Shown here piece by piece: positions 34,417 to 46,220 of a DNA stretch of 64,000 nucleotides. This stretch comes from Sequoia sempervirens (lineage: Eukaryota > Streptophyta > Pinopsida > Cupressales > Cupressaceae): NCBI GenBank assembly GCA_007258455.2, contig VDFB02187500.1, forward strand, positions 62,001 to 126,000, in the 5' to 3' direction. The notes beneath the pieces were generated by a model. The model made no database searches. It was given only the letters and a program-made list of their open reading frames with translations, and was not told the DNA's origin. The position numbers and the translations under genes are program-made. The stretch's first letter is position 1; each line of letters opens with the position of its first letter.

Positions 34417-35999
34417 TTAGTTCTTGTCAGGAGGGGTAACTACCCCTAGCATTCCTCTGAGATACTCAAAAGTATCTTTCGGCAATAGCTTAGTAAAGAT
34501 ATCTGCAATCTGTTCTTTTGTAGGCACATACTCTAGTCTAACTTCCTTCTCATTCACTTTCTCCCTTAAGAAGTGAAACTTGATTGATATATGCTTAGTC
34601 TTCGAGTGTAGTACTAGATTCCTTGATATATTTATTGCACTTGAGTTGTCATAGTATATTGCAATAGGTTCTTCATATATCACCTTAATGTCTTTCAACA
34701 TTTTTTCCATCCATAACACCTGAGTACAATTATTTGCAGCAGCAATATATTCTGCCTCAATAGTGGATAGAGAAATAGAGCTATGCTTCTTGCTTAACCA
34801 GGATACTAGCTTCTTCCCTAGGAAGAAAGCACCACCACTAGTACTTTTTCTATCATCCACATCACTAGCCCAATCAGCATTTGTGTATGCACACAGTGTA
34901 AGATCATCATCCTTTGAATACCAAAGTCCAAAATCAGCAGTTCCCTTTAAGTATCCAAAAATTCTTTTGACAGTAGTTACATGTGATACTTTTGGATCAG
35001 CTTGAAATCTTGCAACCATACATACAGCATGCATAATATATGGCCTTTTCTGTGTCAAGTAGAGTAATCCTCCAATCATTGATCTGTATCTGGTTTGATT
35101 TGCCTTAGGAGAATCATCATTTTGTGTCAACTTACATCTGGTCACCATGGGTGTACCAACCAGTTTGGAATCATCCATTCCAAACTTCTTTAATAGTTCT
35201 TTCACGTACTTGGACTAAGATATGAAAATCCCTTGATCCAATTGTGAAACTTGCAATCCCAGAAAGAACTTCATTTTACCAATCATGCTCATCTCAAATT
35301 CATTCTTCATTTCATCAGCAAACTTCATGCATAAATTATCATCTCCATCAAAGATGATATCATCAAAAAAAACTTCTATGATTAACTCCTTATCATGCTC
35401 TATCTTGAAATATAAGTTACTGTCAACAGTACCTTTTGAGAATCCAAGCTTCAGTAGGTATTTGTCCAGTCTAGCATACTAGGCTCTAGGGGTTTTTTTG
35501 AGTCCATACAAGGCCTTCTTCAACCTACAAACCATGTCTTCCTCATTTGTTAGCTGAAATCATATGGTTGTTCAATATACACTTCTTCTTCAAGTTCCCC
35601 ATTTAGAAATGTGGACTTTACATCCATTTGGTAAACTTTGTAGTTCTTGTAAGTAGCATAAGCAAGAAATAGTCTTACTGCTTCAATTCTAGCAATAGGG
35701 GAAAAGGTCTCTTTGAAATCTATACCTTCCATTTGAGAGTAACCTTTACATACCAGTCTCACCTTATTTCGGACCACTTCACCATCTTCGTTCAGCTTGT
35801 TTCTAAATACCCACTTAGTGCCAATCACATTCTTGTCTTTGGGCCTAAGAACCAGTGTCCATGTGTCATTCTTTTCAGTTTGTGACAGTTCTTCTTTCAT
35901 AGCTTCCAGCCAGTGTTCATCTTGACAGACTTCAGTGACATTCTTAAGTTCAATCTTGGAAATCAGACAGTATTCTTCAGCAATTTTCTTTCTAGTTTG
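34417..35999 (-). pseudogene. Element A reverse transcriptase and RNase H
   Basis: RT starts near 35999 with [20 protein letters not shown] and [19 protein letters not shown], then [13 protein letters not shown] frameshift near 35555 follows EQPYDF; the reading resumes one frame on with CRLKKALYGLKKTPRA. The catalytic box reads FFDDIIFDGD (about 35360; family YVDD). The remainder is one open frame, 34417-35205: RNase H with AYTNADWASDVDD (34885; first Asp of the family now Asn), STIEAEYIAA, DNSSAINIS and the ending TKLLPKDTFEYLRGMLGVV. About 530 codons in all. Not functional. Confidence 0.93.
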
Positions 36000-36039
36000 C
36001 ACTCCTTTTCTCTTATCTCCTATGATTTTACTTTAAGAA

Positions 36040-37520
36040 TGATTCAACTTTACATACCTTGGAGTTTTAGGACTCTCTCAGACTTCTATGTTTTCTAAAC
36101 TTTCTTGTGTAGTTGCATTTGACTGCACTTCTTGACTGACTTGATTTACCGGAACAACTTGTGGTTGCTTCATCGAAACATATGGAATAATTTGAAGTGG
36201 ATTTGGTGATTGTGAATTCTTCCCTTGACTCATGATTTCTTTATCTGAATCATAGCTGCATCTTCTGGATGATCTAACTAAATCCCCATCAACCTTGACA
36301 TGTGCACTCTCAATTACTTTTATTAGTATTTTTTTGTAGCATTTGTATGCCTTGCTCTTTGTGGAGTAACCTAGGAAGATTCCTTCATCACTTCTAACAT
36401 CAAACTTTCCTATTTCATCATCTCTTTTGATATAGCATTTGCTTCCAAATATTTTGAAGTATTTGACAGTAAGCTTATGACCAAACCATAATTCATAAGG
36501 AGTCTTACCAGAATTACCATTCACATTTACTCTATTCAAGGTATATACAGCAGTGCTTACCAATTCACTCTAGTACATCTGAGGCACATTTCCTTCCACC
36601 ATCATTGTTCTAGCAATATCGAGAATTGTTTTATTCTTTCTTTCTACAACTCCATTTTGTTGAGGGGTTCGGGGAGCATATAGTTGTCTTTTAATTCCAT
36701 GCTCTTCATAGTAAGTATTGAATTCTTTTGAAAGGAATTCTCCACCTCTATTAAATCTCAAGCATTTGATCTTCAAACCTTTTTCATTTTCTACCATGGC
36801 CTTAAAGCTTTTGAACTTATTTAATGCTTCACTTTTCTCTCTCAAAAAGGAAACCCAAATCATTATAGAGTAGTCATCAATGACAAGTATAAAATATCTT
36901 TCTCCATGAATGCTCTTAACTCTAGAGGGACCACACAAATTAGTATGTAACAATTCTAACACATTATTTGAGTGAAATTGCTTGCTTCAGAAGGAGACTC
37001 TAGTTTGTTTACCCATTTGACATTGTTGACAGACTACATTAGCAGGCTTCACTAATTTAGGCAAATCTCTTAGTACTTGAGTAGAACTTATCTTAATGAT
37101 GTTGTCAAAGTTTACATGACACAATCTCCTATGCCATAACAACCTTTCATCTACTTGATAAATTAAGAAACTACCATTAGTAGTATTCAAATGAAAGATG
37201 TTACCTTTAGGTTGCACACCAGTGGCAATCATGTTTCCAAATTTTCCATGAATCTAGCATTTTCTATCCTTAAACTGTAGATCATATCCCTTGTGCACCA
37301 TCTATCCAACACTTAACAAGTTATGCTTCAGACCTTCAACATAGAGAACATCATCAGTATTTTCTTTACCACCAAGGCTAATAGAGCCTCTACCTCGAAT
37401 CACACAAACATTATTATCTCCAAATCTCACAACCCCACCATCATACTCTTCTAGATTCACAAAGTTTCTTTTGTCACCAGTCATATGATGTGAGCATCCA
37501 CTATTAATGGCCCATTCATC
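36040..37520 (-). pseudogene. Element A protease, gag-pre-integrase and integrase
   Basis: Protease reads EWAINSGCSHHMTG (about 37500; the catalytic Asp of DSG is Asn). The gag-pre-integrase zinc-binding segment follows (LLWHRRLCHVNF ... CQQCQMGKQ, about 37150-37000). The integrase core has HTNLCGP (first acidic residue Asn, 36945), RFNRGGEF (second Asn, 36760) and PQQNGVVERKN (Glu present, 36655), then TPYELWFGHK and GIFLGYSTKSKAYKCYKK. Stops at about 37300, 36985 and 36567 separate the segments. All three substitutions are single G-to-A changes of a GAT codon. Confidence 0.93.
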
Positions 37521-37729
37521 TTTCTCCTCAACACGGGCTGCAAGAGCTTTCTTTTCTTCAGTGGATTCAGTAGGTTCAGGCTTATTTTCAATGGTAACAA
37601 TAAAATCCCAATCATCCTCATTTGCAGCATCTTTATCAGACTCATCATCTATTACTACTTCTTCAGCAAAGTAGCATTTCTTCTGAAATCTAGGTTTTCT
37701 AGGTTTAGACCTAGGAACTCTTTCAAGAA

Positions 37730-38482
37730 ATCTTGATGCAAAGTGACCTATTTTACTGCATGAAAAACATTTAATAGGTAATACATCTTCATAATTACCT
37801 TTTCCTCTTCCTTCTTATTTTGCAATGAGTGCTTTCAGTTCTAGAACTTCTCTATCTTGGTCTTTGATCTGTTTTATTTCATCATATTTGGATGCCCTTC
37901 TAGAGCTCTCTCTAGGACTGTAACTTCGCCTATAGCTTTGAATGCAGATTCAGTCTTCAGTGTGGATTCACCAAATTCACTTATTTCAAAAGTAGCAAGC
38001 TTTCCTATCAATGTGTCTCTTGTCATCTTGTTTACAGACATAAACTCTTCAATAGCATGAACTTTCGACTTGTAGGAGGGAGGAAAGGATCTAAGTATCT
38101 TAGCCACAATTTCATCTTCACCCATCTTCAAGTTTTCATACTTACCTTTCAGACTTTGTAGCTTAGCCATTTTTACCTGTGTATCTCCTTCATACAAAGT
38201 TTCAAGCTTTATCCAAATCTCATGAGTTGTCTACAATCCTACCACATTTGCCATCTCTGATTCTATCAGAGCACTCACCAATGCGTCAATGGCTCTATTA
38301 TTGCTTTTTGCATCCTTGATCTCATCAGGAGTGGAGGGTCCATTCGTAGGAATAGTGTATTGATTCTTTGTAATCTTCCAAATAGCATCTCCAATGCATT
38401 GTAAATGAAATTGCATCCTAACTTTCCATAGTGAGTAGTTGGTTCCATCAAATCTAGGATTGTCTTTCTTGAATGTTTCCAT
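37730..38482 (-). pseudogene. Element A gag
   Basis: ATG at 38482, 44 bp past the PBS, begins ETFKKDNPRFDGTNYSLWKV, the WxxxM-type copia gag start. GDAIWKITKNQYTIP and NVVGL follow, a stop near 38230, then MAKLQSLKGKYENLKMGEDE ... SFPPSYKSKVHAIEE, the gag_pre/UBN2-like body. The C-terminal zinc knuckle at about 37750-37770 reads CFSCSKIGHFASRF, with the last Cys replaced by Phe. Confidence 0.9.
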
Positions 38483-38525
38483 CTTGGATCACCTCAAGCT
38501 GTTAGACTTTTCTTCAGAGGAACCC

Positions 38526-38537
38526 ACTCTGATACCA
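38526..38537 (-). other. Element A primer-binding site
   Basis: TGGTATCAGAGT on the minus strand, two bases inside the 5' LTR end; 11 of 12 bases match the initiator-Met tRNA complement. Confidence 0.85.
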
Positions 38538-38539
38538 AT

Positions 38540-39789
38540 TGTTGGCAAAATCAAGGACACACAACTGAGAGGGGGGTGAATCAGTTGGCATAGAAATTCA
38601 AACTTTACAAACTTAACTTAACTTTAATCTCAGATCTGATAAATAAACAATTAACCATAAGCAATTAACACATCAGAGAGACAAAGAACACCAAGATTTT
38701 TTTTACGTGGAAACCCTGTTAGGGGAAAAACCACAGTGGATGTCAGTCCACAAGATTATACTCTCTTAAATGTATAAAGGAGAATAATAAGGGGAATGCA
38801 CATGCATTCAGGCTCACTACTCAATTACAAACAGAAGACTCACTATCTTACAATAAAATTAGGATTAAAACCATCTAGAAAATTTGAAGTGAGAGAATAG
38901 CTTCTGTCCAAGCCTGGTTACAACTCCAATTAGGCACAGTACTTCTGCATACTTTGCTCAACCTTCTACACACTTTCTCTTCAATGATATTCGCACTTAT
39001 GCACATAAGAGCACATGACACATACTCAGCACACTAACCACACTTCGCATACTACTCATACTATCCACACAATTTCTTCTTATATATCCGCCACAAAGAT
39101 TTCACCATAACAAAGTTGGCTAGAGGAAAAGAATATATTTTCAATGTCGGCTCAAATTCATAATTAAATTTCAATGTGCACACATCAAAGTCGAACACAA
39201 CATAGTGGGGACCCAAATTCACTTCTCCAAAACAAGAATACTCCAATTAATCATGCCTCGAACATCCACAACAAGCTAGCATCAACATGTCAGCCAAGAA
39301 CAAGAAAAACCGAACATGCGCAAGAAAAGATTTTCACTCACGAGCTTCACCGGCTCATGTGGACATACCACAAAGATAGAGGATGAACTAGAGACATATG
39401 AAAACATCAAGAAATAGTAGAGAGACATATGTGACAACCGAGATAACCAGGAACATATAATCTTCACTCATAAACTGTGATAGAGACCAGCAAAACACTG
39501 TCAGACCACAACTTGCACACAAATTCATGCGGACCTCTAAAAATTTTGGTAGATGATCTAGACATACTCAACATTGAACGCTTTGATCCACAACAACTAA
39601 CCTTTTATGTACATAATGTAATGCCTTCATAACCTGCACAGTTCCACTAGGAACCTAGAACACATTTACTTATAATTTTCTCAATATCCTCGACATATAC
39701 AGCACTTAGAACATCAAATGCTAATAATGTTGACATCAATGACAACTGCATATCAGCACCACATCACACCATCCAACAATTTCCCAAAA
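38540..39789 (-). mobile_element. Element A, 5' LTR
   Basis: On the minus strand ends ...GATTTTGCCAACA; its start TGTTGGGAAA is mutated to TTTTGGGAAA. The U5 contains the shared module around TCCACGTAAAAAA (about 38697-38735) and TGATTCACCCCCCTCTCAG (38565-38583). A TATA box (ATATATAAG) lies at about 39073-39083. Confidence 0.93.
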
Positions 39790-41099
39790 AATTTAACCAT
39801 TCAACTCATGACATATTCAATTTTAGTAATGAAGGAAAGCATGAAAACATCCAACAAGATCACATAACAAATGAGCACTAGGATTTTTACATGGAAAACC
39901 AAAAATGGGAAAAACCATGGTGAGGATTAGCTCACAATATATTATAATCGATTATAGTATATTATAGAATTTCTCACTATAGGTGGACTCAATGTCCAAG
40001 TGGACTCACTATCCACTAAGAAGTAAAAGAGATGGAAGAGATTATGCCTCACAGCCAGATTTGAATTGTTACAATTGCATCTAACAAATGCATGAAATAT
40101 AGTTGCAATGAAGTTCAGAATACAGACTCAAAACTCTTCATACTGATCTGAATTAACACTATGCTCTACTCTGAATTTTCTCTATATTCACACAATTTTC
40201 ATCCACTAACTCTTATCACATGTCACACTCATAAAAATACTAAAAATATCTAACTTATAAATCCTCTTCACCTATAACATCAATTAGGTTGGCCTAATTA
40301 GATGTAAAATATAAAGTGTAGCTTGTCGGCTCAAGATCTAGCCACACACACTTCACGCCAAGATTCAAACCTTATAAAAATTTTAAATAGGTTGGCATGG
40401 ATCTAAAATAACACCCATGTAATAGATCAACACATACTTAACCTCCACAATGCACCCAACACATTAGGTCGGCACCGGTAGTGAAGTAATTACAAAAAAT
40501 GCCAATTGTACACCCATATCTGGACATGTGGACCTCCAAAATTCATACCAAATGGAATATACTCTCATTTAACATCTATCAACACCTCCATAACTCTACA
40601 AAGTCAAAATCCAATCTGCAAAGAAGTGCAGACTCACCAACACACATACACAAAACTATAAATGTCTGATACTGCCAAGCCAAATTTCTATCACTCATAA
40701 CTTCAAAACTAGAAACCCAACCAAGTTGAAATTCAAGAATTAGGTTCCTCTAACAACCAAAAAATAATCTTAGAAGTGCAAAGAAAAATCTTCATTATCA
40801 GACCAATGTGGATCCAAATACTGAATCCCTTGTACACAAAATCACCTGAATTGACACTTAGTCAATTTCTTCAATAATTATCTTCACGAGATCAAACTTT
40901 ATTGTAAAATTGTCTTTCACAATCATACTTAAATATGTTCAATACATCTAAACTAATCTTCACCATAGACATTATATTAGGATACAATATTGACATCAAT
41001 GACAACACTACAATGCATAGCTACAATATACCTTATATTCATCCCGCATGTGTATTTTTCCAACAAATGCATCAATAGCATCTCCTCATTCTTCCAACA
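39790..41099 (-). mobile_element. Element B 3' LTR, main piece
   Basis: Continues the LTR interrupted by A (AATTT duplicated target, then AACCATTCAACTCATG). It matches 54556-55837 throughout at roughly 88% by eye and ends, reading plus, TCTTCCAACA at 41099, next to the purine tract. A minus-strand TATA (TTTATAAG) lies at about 40253-40262. Confidence 0.9.
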
Positions 41100-41846
41100 A
41101 TCTCCCCCTTTTTCATTGATGGAAACATTCAAAAATCACCTCCAAAAACATTCTCCCCCTTTCACATCAAGGGAAAAAGGCATATACAATAGTCTTCTTG
41201 ACATACCAGATCTCCCCTTGACAAAAATGTTCATATATACAAGCTAAAAACTTGAACTAACTCCCCCTGAGAGAGCTATACACAATAACTACTACACAAA
41301 TAGTTTTTGTTGCACCAAAAGATTGACCTATTAATGTCTGATACAACCATCAAAGTTAATGAATCCATGGGAGGCGATTAAGCCATGTCATGAACCCGAG
41401 TGCTGCACTACACAACACAAGGAGATCAAGGGCACACACCTTACAACAAACCCCCTTAGTGCAAGCGAGGGGTTTGAACTCGTGACCCTAGCTTTGATAC
41501 CAATTGTTGCATAGATGATTGTTGTTGCACCAAAAGATTGACCTATTAATGTTTGATACAACCGTCAGAGTTAATGAATCTATGGGAGGTAGTTAATCCA
41601 TGTCACAAACCTGAGCGCTAACCTACACAACACAAGGAGATCAAGGGCACACACCTTGCAACAATAACTAGTTCAAAACTTGTACTAGAAATCACTGTAC
41701 ACCATCCACATATATATACACTAAAGTTTGAAACAATAAACTAAAAATGCATAAAGAAATAAAAATATTGTCAACTAGAGGAAGTTGACTCTTGAATCTT
41801 TGCAACATGAAGTTTCCATTCTTATTTTCCTTCTTCCTAAAACTTC
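41100..41846 (-). other. Element B 3' untranslated region
   Basis: Holds two purine tracts on the minus strand (AAAAAGGGGGAGA at 41100-41113 and GAAAGGGGGAGAATG at 41150-41164) and a third, TCAGGGGGAG, near 41262-41271. TRIM copy 2 is inserted at 41290-41663. No coding sequence. Confidence 0.6.
41290..41663 (-). mobile_element. TRIM, copy 2 (374 bp)
   Basis: Same family as 15220-15591, opposite strand. LTRs are 41505-41663 (5') and 41290-41448 (3'), 159 bp each, with a 56-bp interior carrying a PBS reading TGGTATCAAAGC on the minus strand (11/12) and the purine tract CTAAGGGGGTT. The target duplication ATAAC (41285-41289 and 41664-41668) is perfect. The two LTRs differ at roughly one base in eight. 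The interior contains GAGTTCAAACC, which fits a tRNA B-box/T-loop pattern. Confidence 0.95.
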
Positions 41847-44125
41847 TTGGCTATTCCAAACATTCTAAACTATTCCTCAAGCTCCATAAGGCATTCGTCA
41901 CCTTCTTCCAAAGTTTTGGGTACTAGATTAATCTTGGTGGCTTTATTAGAACACACAAGGGCACTGGAAATAGATGTAAACTTTGAGTTCACCAAGTCCC
42001 TTATGTTTTTTAACTACATAATGATTTTCTCATTTTGTCCTTGCAATTGGAAGTATTTCTCATGTGAATATTCAATAGTTTATCTTATGCTTCCATCTAG
42101 GTCTTGTGTTGGGTCATATGCACTGGAAGCTCTATCCGTCTGGGACTCAATTGAGTCCATTTCATCTTTGACGCTCTTTGTGGCTCTGCACCACTTCATA
42201 CAAAACTTGGACAAGGATTTGGCCTCAACCACACAAGCTTGAGCATTCTTGAGACTTTCTTCAAATTTATTGTGTGCTTGTGCACACTTCTTTGTAATCT
42301 CCAGCAATCTCTTCTCTTCCACTTTCTTTTCCATTTCTTTCTCAAGTTTTTCTTTCAAACTATAGGCATAGTCTTTGAAAAAATGAATCAAAAACTTCAT
42401 ATTTTCCATATCGAAGAGTGAACTATCAATTGTTGCATCAAGTATGGACTCTTGCAAGGTCTTCACAAATTCTTCAATCAGCTCTCTGCTCTTTTGATGA
42501 GTTTCTATGATTTCCTTTTGTGTAAATGCATGGAAGACATCTCCTAGTTGTAGCTTGTGGAGTGATGAAATCTTAGAAAAGTCAACATTTCCTTCTTACA
42601 TGGGCAACTTTACAAATTGATTGAACATAACCAGTTGGAAATTCAATTGCATGTTCAATAGATTTTGTAGAGAATCTCTGGAGGTTCCAAAGGATTCACC
42701 AGTTTCCTTTACCTTTTCCTTTGCACTCTTTTCTTTTAGCTCCTTTTTTTCTCATTATTACTAGTATTAACTAGTTTCTCTACTTCTTTATTTCCTCCCG
42801 CATCACCGGAGACATCTTCATTCTTCTACACTTCTTTTTTTGTTTCTTCTTCACCAATAGACTTTTATGAGTTATCTAGAGGAGGGATAGTCTTTGGTTG
42901 GTCTTGTATGATTTCACCATGTGTGCTAGTTATTGGAGGAGTAAGAGTATCCTCTTTAACAACATCTTCTCTGGTAGCTACATTCATCTCATCATTCTTC
43001 TCATCCTCCACATTGTCTTCTATTGTGCCTTCTACTTTTGAAGGTATATTGTCTTGTGCATCTTCTTCATTTACCTCATTCTCATGTTGATCATCATCCA
43101 TCTACACATCATCTTCAACATTTTCTTCTGTAGGCATCTCTTTCTTATTTTCAGGAGTCATTCCTAGCCTTTGTGGTAGGTCCGCAACCTTATCCACTAT
43201 CTCCTTCCATAGCCTCTTGAGATCATTTTGATCTTTGCTCATTAAAGTTTTCACCCTTATTTTGTTCTCAAATCTCTAGTGTACAATTTGGCCAATGTGG
43301 CCTTATTCTCATCAAACAGGGGAGCATTGATCTTCTCCAATGCATAGGCCTTCAACTTGGCCTCATGTTCTATTGCTTCCTATTCCCTTTCAATCAGAAC
43401 ATTCTAAAGCTTTGTAGGTAACTATTTCTCTATATTTTACATGTCTACTTCAAGAACTATGATATATTTTACAATAGCTTCTACTATGGTGGACTTATCC
43501 ACCTCATTATACAAAGCTATAGTCTCTGCTAACACATCATTTTGTACAATACCATTAAAAATTGCATCAAATTTCATTGGACTATGTGATCTTACCAGAT
43601 TCTTTTGCTTCTTTTCTTCTAGTGTCCTCTTTTTTCTTCCTTCTACTTTCTTTTCCCACATATGAACAACAAATGCTTTCTTATCCTTTTCCTTTTTGTA
43701 CCAGCTTCACCTTATGAAGCTTCACCTTTTCTCTTTTGAACCAATTGTGGTCCTTCTTCTTCTTCCTCTTCATCTTCAACATTAGCACCCAAATACTAAT
43801 CTCTAGTGGTCTTTATCTTGACCCTTCTTCTCACATATCCAGTTGGGTGTTCTACTACAGAAACTTTTTCTTTCTTAGGCTTCTTTGCTTGTTTTTTTCG
43901 AAGAGGACTTCTCCTTCACTAGAGCACTGGTTTGCTTTGCAAGAGAACTAGTATCCTTCTTAGATTAGTTCCACTTGGTGAGGGGGCAGTCCTGGAGGAC
44001 TTTTGAGCACCTAGAGGAGTGGTAGCAGTCCTACTCGATCTTCTTGCACCTGATGAGCTTCTCAGATATCTATCCTTTGCTATTGCTTGTTCCACTTTCT
44101 CTTTTGTGAGGCCCATAGTCTCCAT
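41847..44125 (-). pseudogene. Element B 3' coding region, coiled-coil and acidic frames
   Basis: A run of minus-strand frames separated by single stops. From the 5' side: GLTKEKVEQAIAKDRYLRSS with a tandem SRTATTPLGAQKSSRTAPSPSG repeat (44100-43950); KKVEGRKKRTLEEKKQKNLV (43650); an acidic D/E/N-rich part with NVEDEKNDEMNVATREDVV (42950-43100); then a long coiled coil (KEKLEKEMEKKVEEKRLLEI, about 42350) ending ESQTDRASSAYDPTQDLDGS (42100). No catalytic motif is visible. It is probably one protein of over 600 residues in the intact element. Element C is inserted in its 5' part at 44249. Confidence 0.6.
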
Positions 44126-44886
44126 AAACTACGAAATCATCTTTTCAACCTTCTTCTTTATTTGTGGTTTCCTTTGCTCCATATGCACCTCCATTGATTT
44201 TTCTGCATAGGTACCATATCTTCCTTCTGTTGTGTCCTTAGGTTTATTTGTAATGTCCCCTTCTCGAGCATGATCTTTCGAGTGACCGTTGGCCTTTTTC
44301 TGGAAACCTGAAGGCTAGTCAGAAGATAGAATTAGGGTTTCCTATTTTTGAGGAGGTCTTTGCTCAGAGTTGGTGGATTCAATGGCGGATTCTTTCTGGG
44401 TTTTCAGAAAGCTTCGCAGTGGTATGTTCATCTCGGCATTCAGAGCATTTTCTGGAATTTACTATTTTTAATAAATTCTATTTTTGGCAGTAAGCAGGTT
44501 GGTCTCAAGCAGTTGACTTTTCCCTTCAGTTGACTCAAGTGGTGTATTCAGTTTCAGGCTTCAGAATGCAGTTTTGGAGAGCTGAGCTTATTTCACTTAA
44601 AAATAACATTATATTTTAAATGTTATTTTATCACCTTGGCCTAGTCAAATAACTTAATTTTATTTTAAAAGGTGGACTTGAAGGGTGGCGCCATCATTGA
44701 GGGTATATTTAATTTATGTTGAATTTTCCTAAGTCACAGCAAGCTTAATATGGGCGCATTTATCAAGGTATTTATTTTAATTAAAATATCAATATTGAGC
44801 TTGAAAAGAAAAGGACGCCATCTTGGAGAAAGAGCTAGGGTTGGGCTTTGAGTTGGATTTTAGGGTTTCGAGAGTCAACAGGAAGT

Positions 44887-44893
44887 TATAAAA
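44887..44893 (+). promoter_or_regulatory. TATA box of element C 5' LTR
   Basis: TATAAAA in GAAGTTATAAAAGGAAGG; kept in the 3' LTR at 50499-50505. The spacing to the LTR start (638 bp) is usual for a long U3. Confidence 0.7.
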
Positions 44894-45930
44894 GGAAGGC
44901 GTTGTGCATCATTTCTTATCTTTGGACTACAATACTGTTATGCTGCCGAATTGGCTCTAGGTTTGCTTCGAGGAATGAAGGCCTCCTAGCTTGGGCATCG
45001 CTTCTTGTTTGCAAGACAACAACTAGTGGTGATCAGTCTATCTGTGAGTTGCATTTAGCTCATGCATTGTGTTTAGCTTATTGCATTGATAAATCTGTTT
45101 TGGCATATTAGTGTTTTCAGCATTTTGGCATCATTTAATACAGCAGATCCATGTTTTTAATTGTAAGTCAAAAAATACAAAAAAAAGTGTTATGGGTATT
45201 GCATAAATCTCATTGTCTAGGAAGGGCGATTCATTAGTTCAGATTTCAGAATTTTTAGTTAAGAATTGAATTTTTAAATAGAGGTCAAACCTTTTAGCTG
45301 GGCCGTACCTCTCGAGACTGCTTTGGAATTCGTGTAAATTAAATCTGGATCATTTGGGTCAGTCTTAGGGTCTTGTGTTGGTCGCCTATGTCATTAGAGA
45401 ACTTTGCATTTTGTTTCACATGAATTGGGTAACATCTGAGGAAGTTATGAGCAATTCTTCAAGTTTGTAGACTGCTGGTTTTATGACAAAAAGTGCAGAT
45501 TTGTATGACAGTTTAAGAAATCTGCATTCTCCTTATCTAGTTGGGTTTGAGAATTCATTGTATACTTTGCAGAAGCTTCCTTGTTGAATGCAGCATTTGA
45601 AAGAGCATCTTAAGTCTTGATATTGCAGGCTATGACATCTTTGTAAGCTGGCAGTAGTACTGACCAGTTGTTCTTATTATTGCTCATCATTATTGTAATA
45701 CTTATTCTTCCTTTAGTTCTTGTTGTAATAGATAAATCTCCGCCCTATGGTAGCTACTCTCCCATTCTGGGTTAGCAAGCACATTCTAGGTGTTGAGTGT
45801 TTTTAGCTTTCAGCATTTCTCTTTCAAGCATTGTTATTGTAATCACTCCGTCATATGGTCGCCCCTAACTCTGCATTGGATTGGGTAGCACATACCTGAC
45901 GTTGAGTTCCCTTTCGGCACTTAGAGTAGA

Positions 45931-46068
45931 AGACCCTCTGACCATATGCTCGCCATCATCGGCGCCATTCTTGGTTAGAGTTGCTTTCAGCATAAGCAGT
46001 TTGAATTTAGATCCTCTGACCAATGCTCGCCATCATCGGCGCCATACTGGTTAGAGTTGCTTTAGTAC
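45931..46068 (+). repeat. 81-bp direct repeat in element C U5
   Basis: GACCCTCTGACCATATGCTCGCC...GGTTAGAGTTGCTTTCAG and GATCCTCTGACCAATGCTCGCC...GGTTAGAGTTGCTTTAG, offset by 81 bp. The same pair recurs in the 3' LTR (51543-51680). Further left, CTCCGCCCTATGGT and CTCCGTCATATGGTCGCC look like older copies. Confidence 0.85.
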
Positions 46069-46166
46069 GTTTGGGTTTATCTTCTAACCTTAACGGGTAC
46101 CTTGATTGTAATGTTGTAATTTGCAATTGTTAAAAAATCGAAAAAATTTGGCTCAGAATATTTCAG

Positions 46167-46178
46167 TGGTATCAGAGC
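46167..46178 (+). other. Element C primer-binding site
   Basis: TGGTATCAGAGC, perfect 12/12 complement of initiator-Met tRNA, one base after the LTR. Confidence 0.93.
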
Positions 46179-46220
46179 CAAGATCTTGCCATCCTGTGCC
46201 CAACAAAGTTCATTTGACAG

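Larger units (their letters stand above)
32851..39789 (-). mobile_element. Element A: full-length Ty1/copia element
   Basis: Minus-strand copia with LTRs 38540-39789 (5', 1250 bp) and 32851-34103 (3', 1253 bp), PBS TGGTATCAGAGT (38526-38537, 11/12), gag-pol at 34417-38482 and purine tract GCCAAAGGGGGAGAT next to 34103. Target duplication is CATTT (32846-32850) against AATTT (39790-39794), one substitution. It is inserted in the 3' LTR of B: the intact site GAACATTTAACCATTC is readable in B's other LTR at 54547-54562. All copia domains are present but carry stops, a frameshift and mutated catalytic residues. Confidence 0.95.
44249..46165 (+). mobile_element. Element C, 5' LTR
   Basis: U3 to about 44915, TATA box at 44887, then a long R/U5 of about 1.25 kb. 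Near its end, an 81-bp-spaced direct repeat (45931-45990, 46012-46068) carries GCTCGCCATCATCGGCGCCAT. It ends GGCTCAGAATATTTCA, one base before the PBS. Confidence 0.95.

Noticed and set aside
41847..42242. 131-codon plus-strand frame
   Set aside because: Opposite to the coiled-coil protein of element B and without any recognisable domain.
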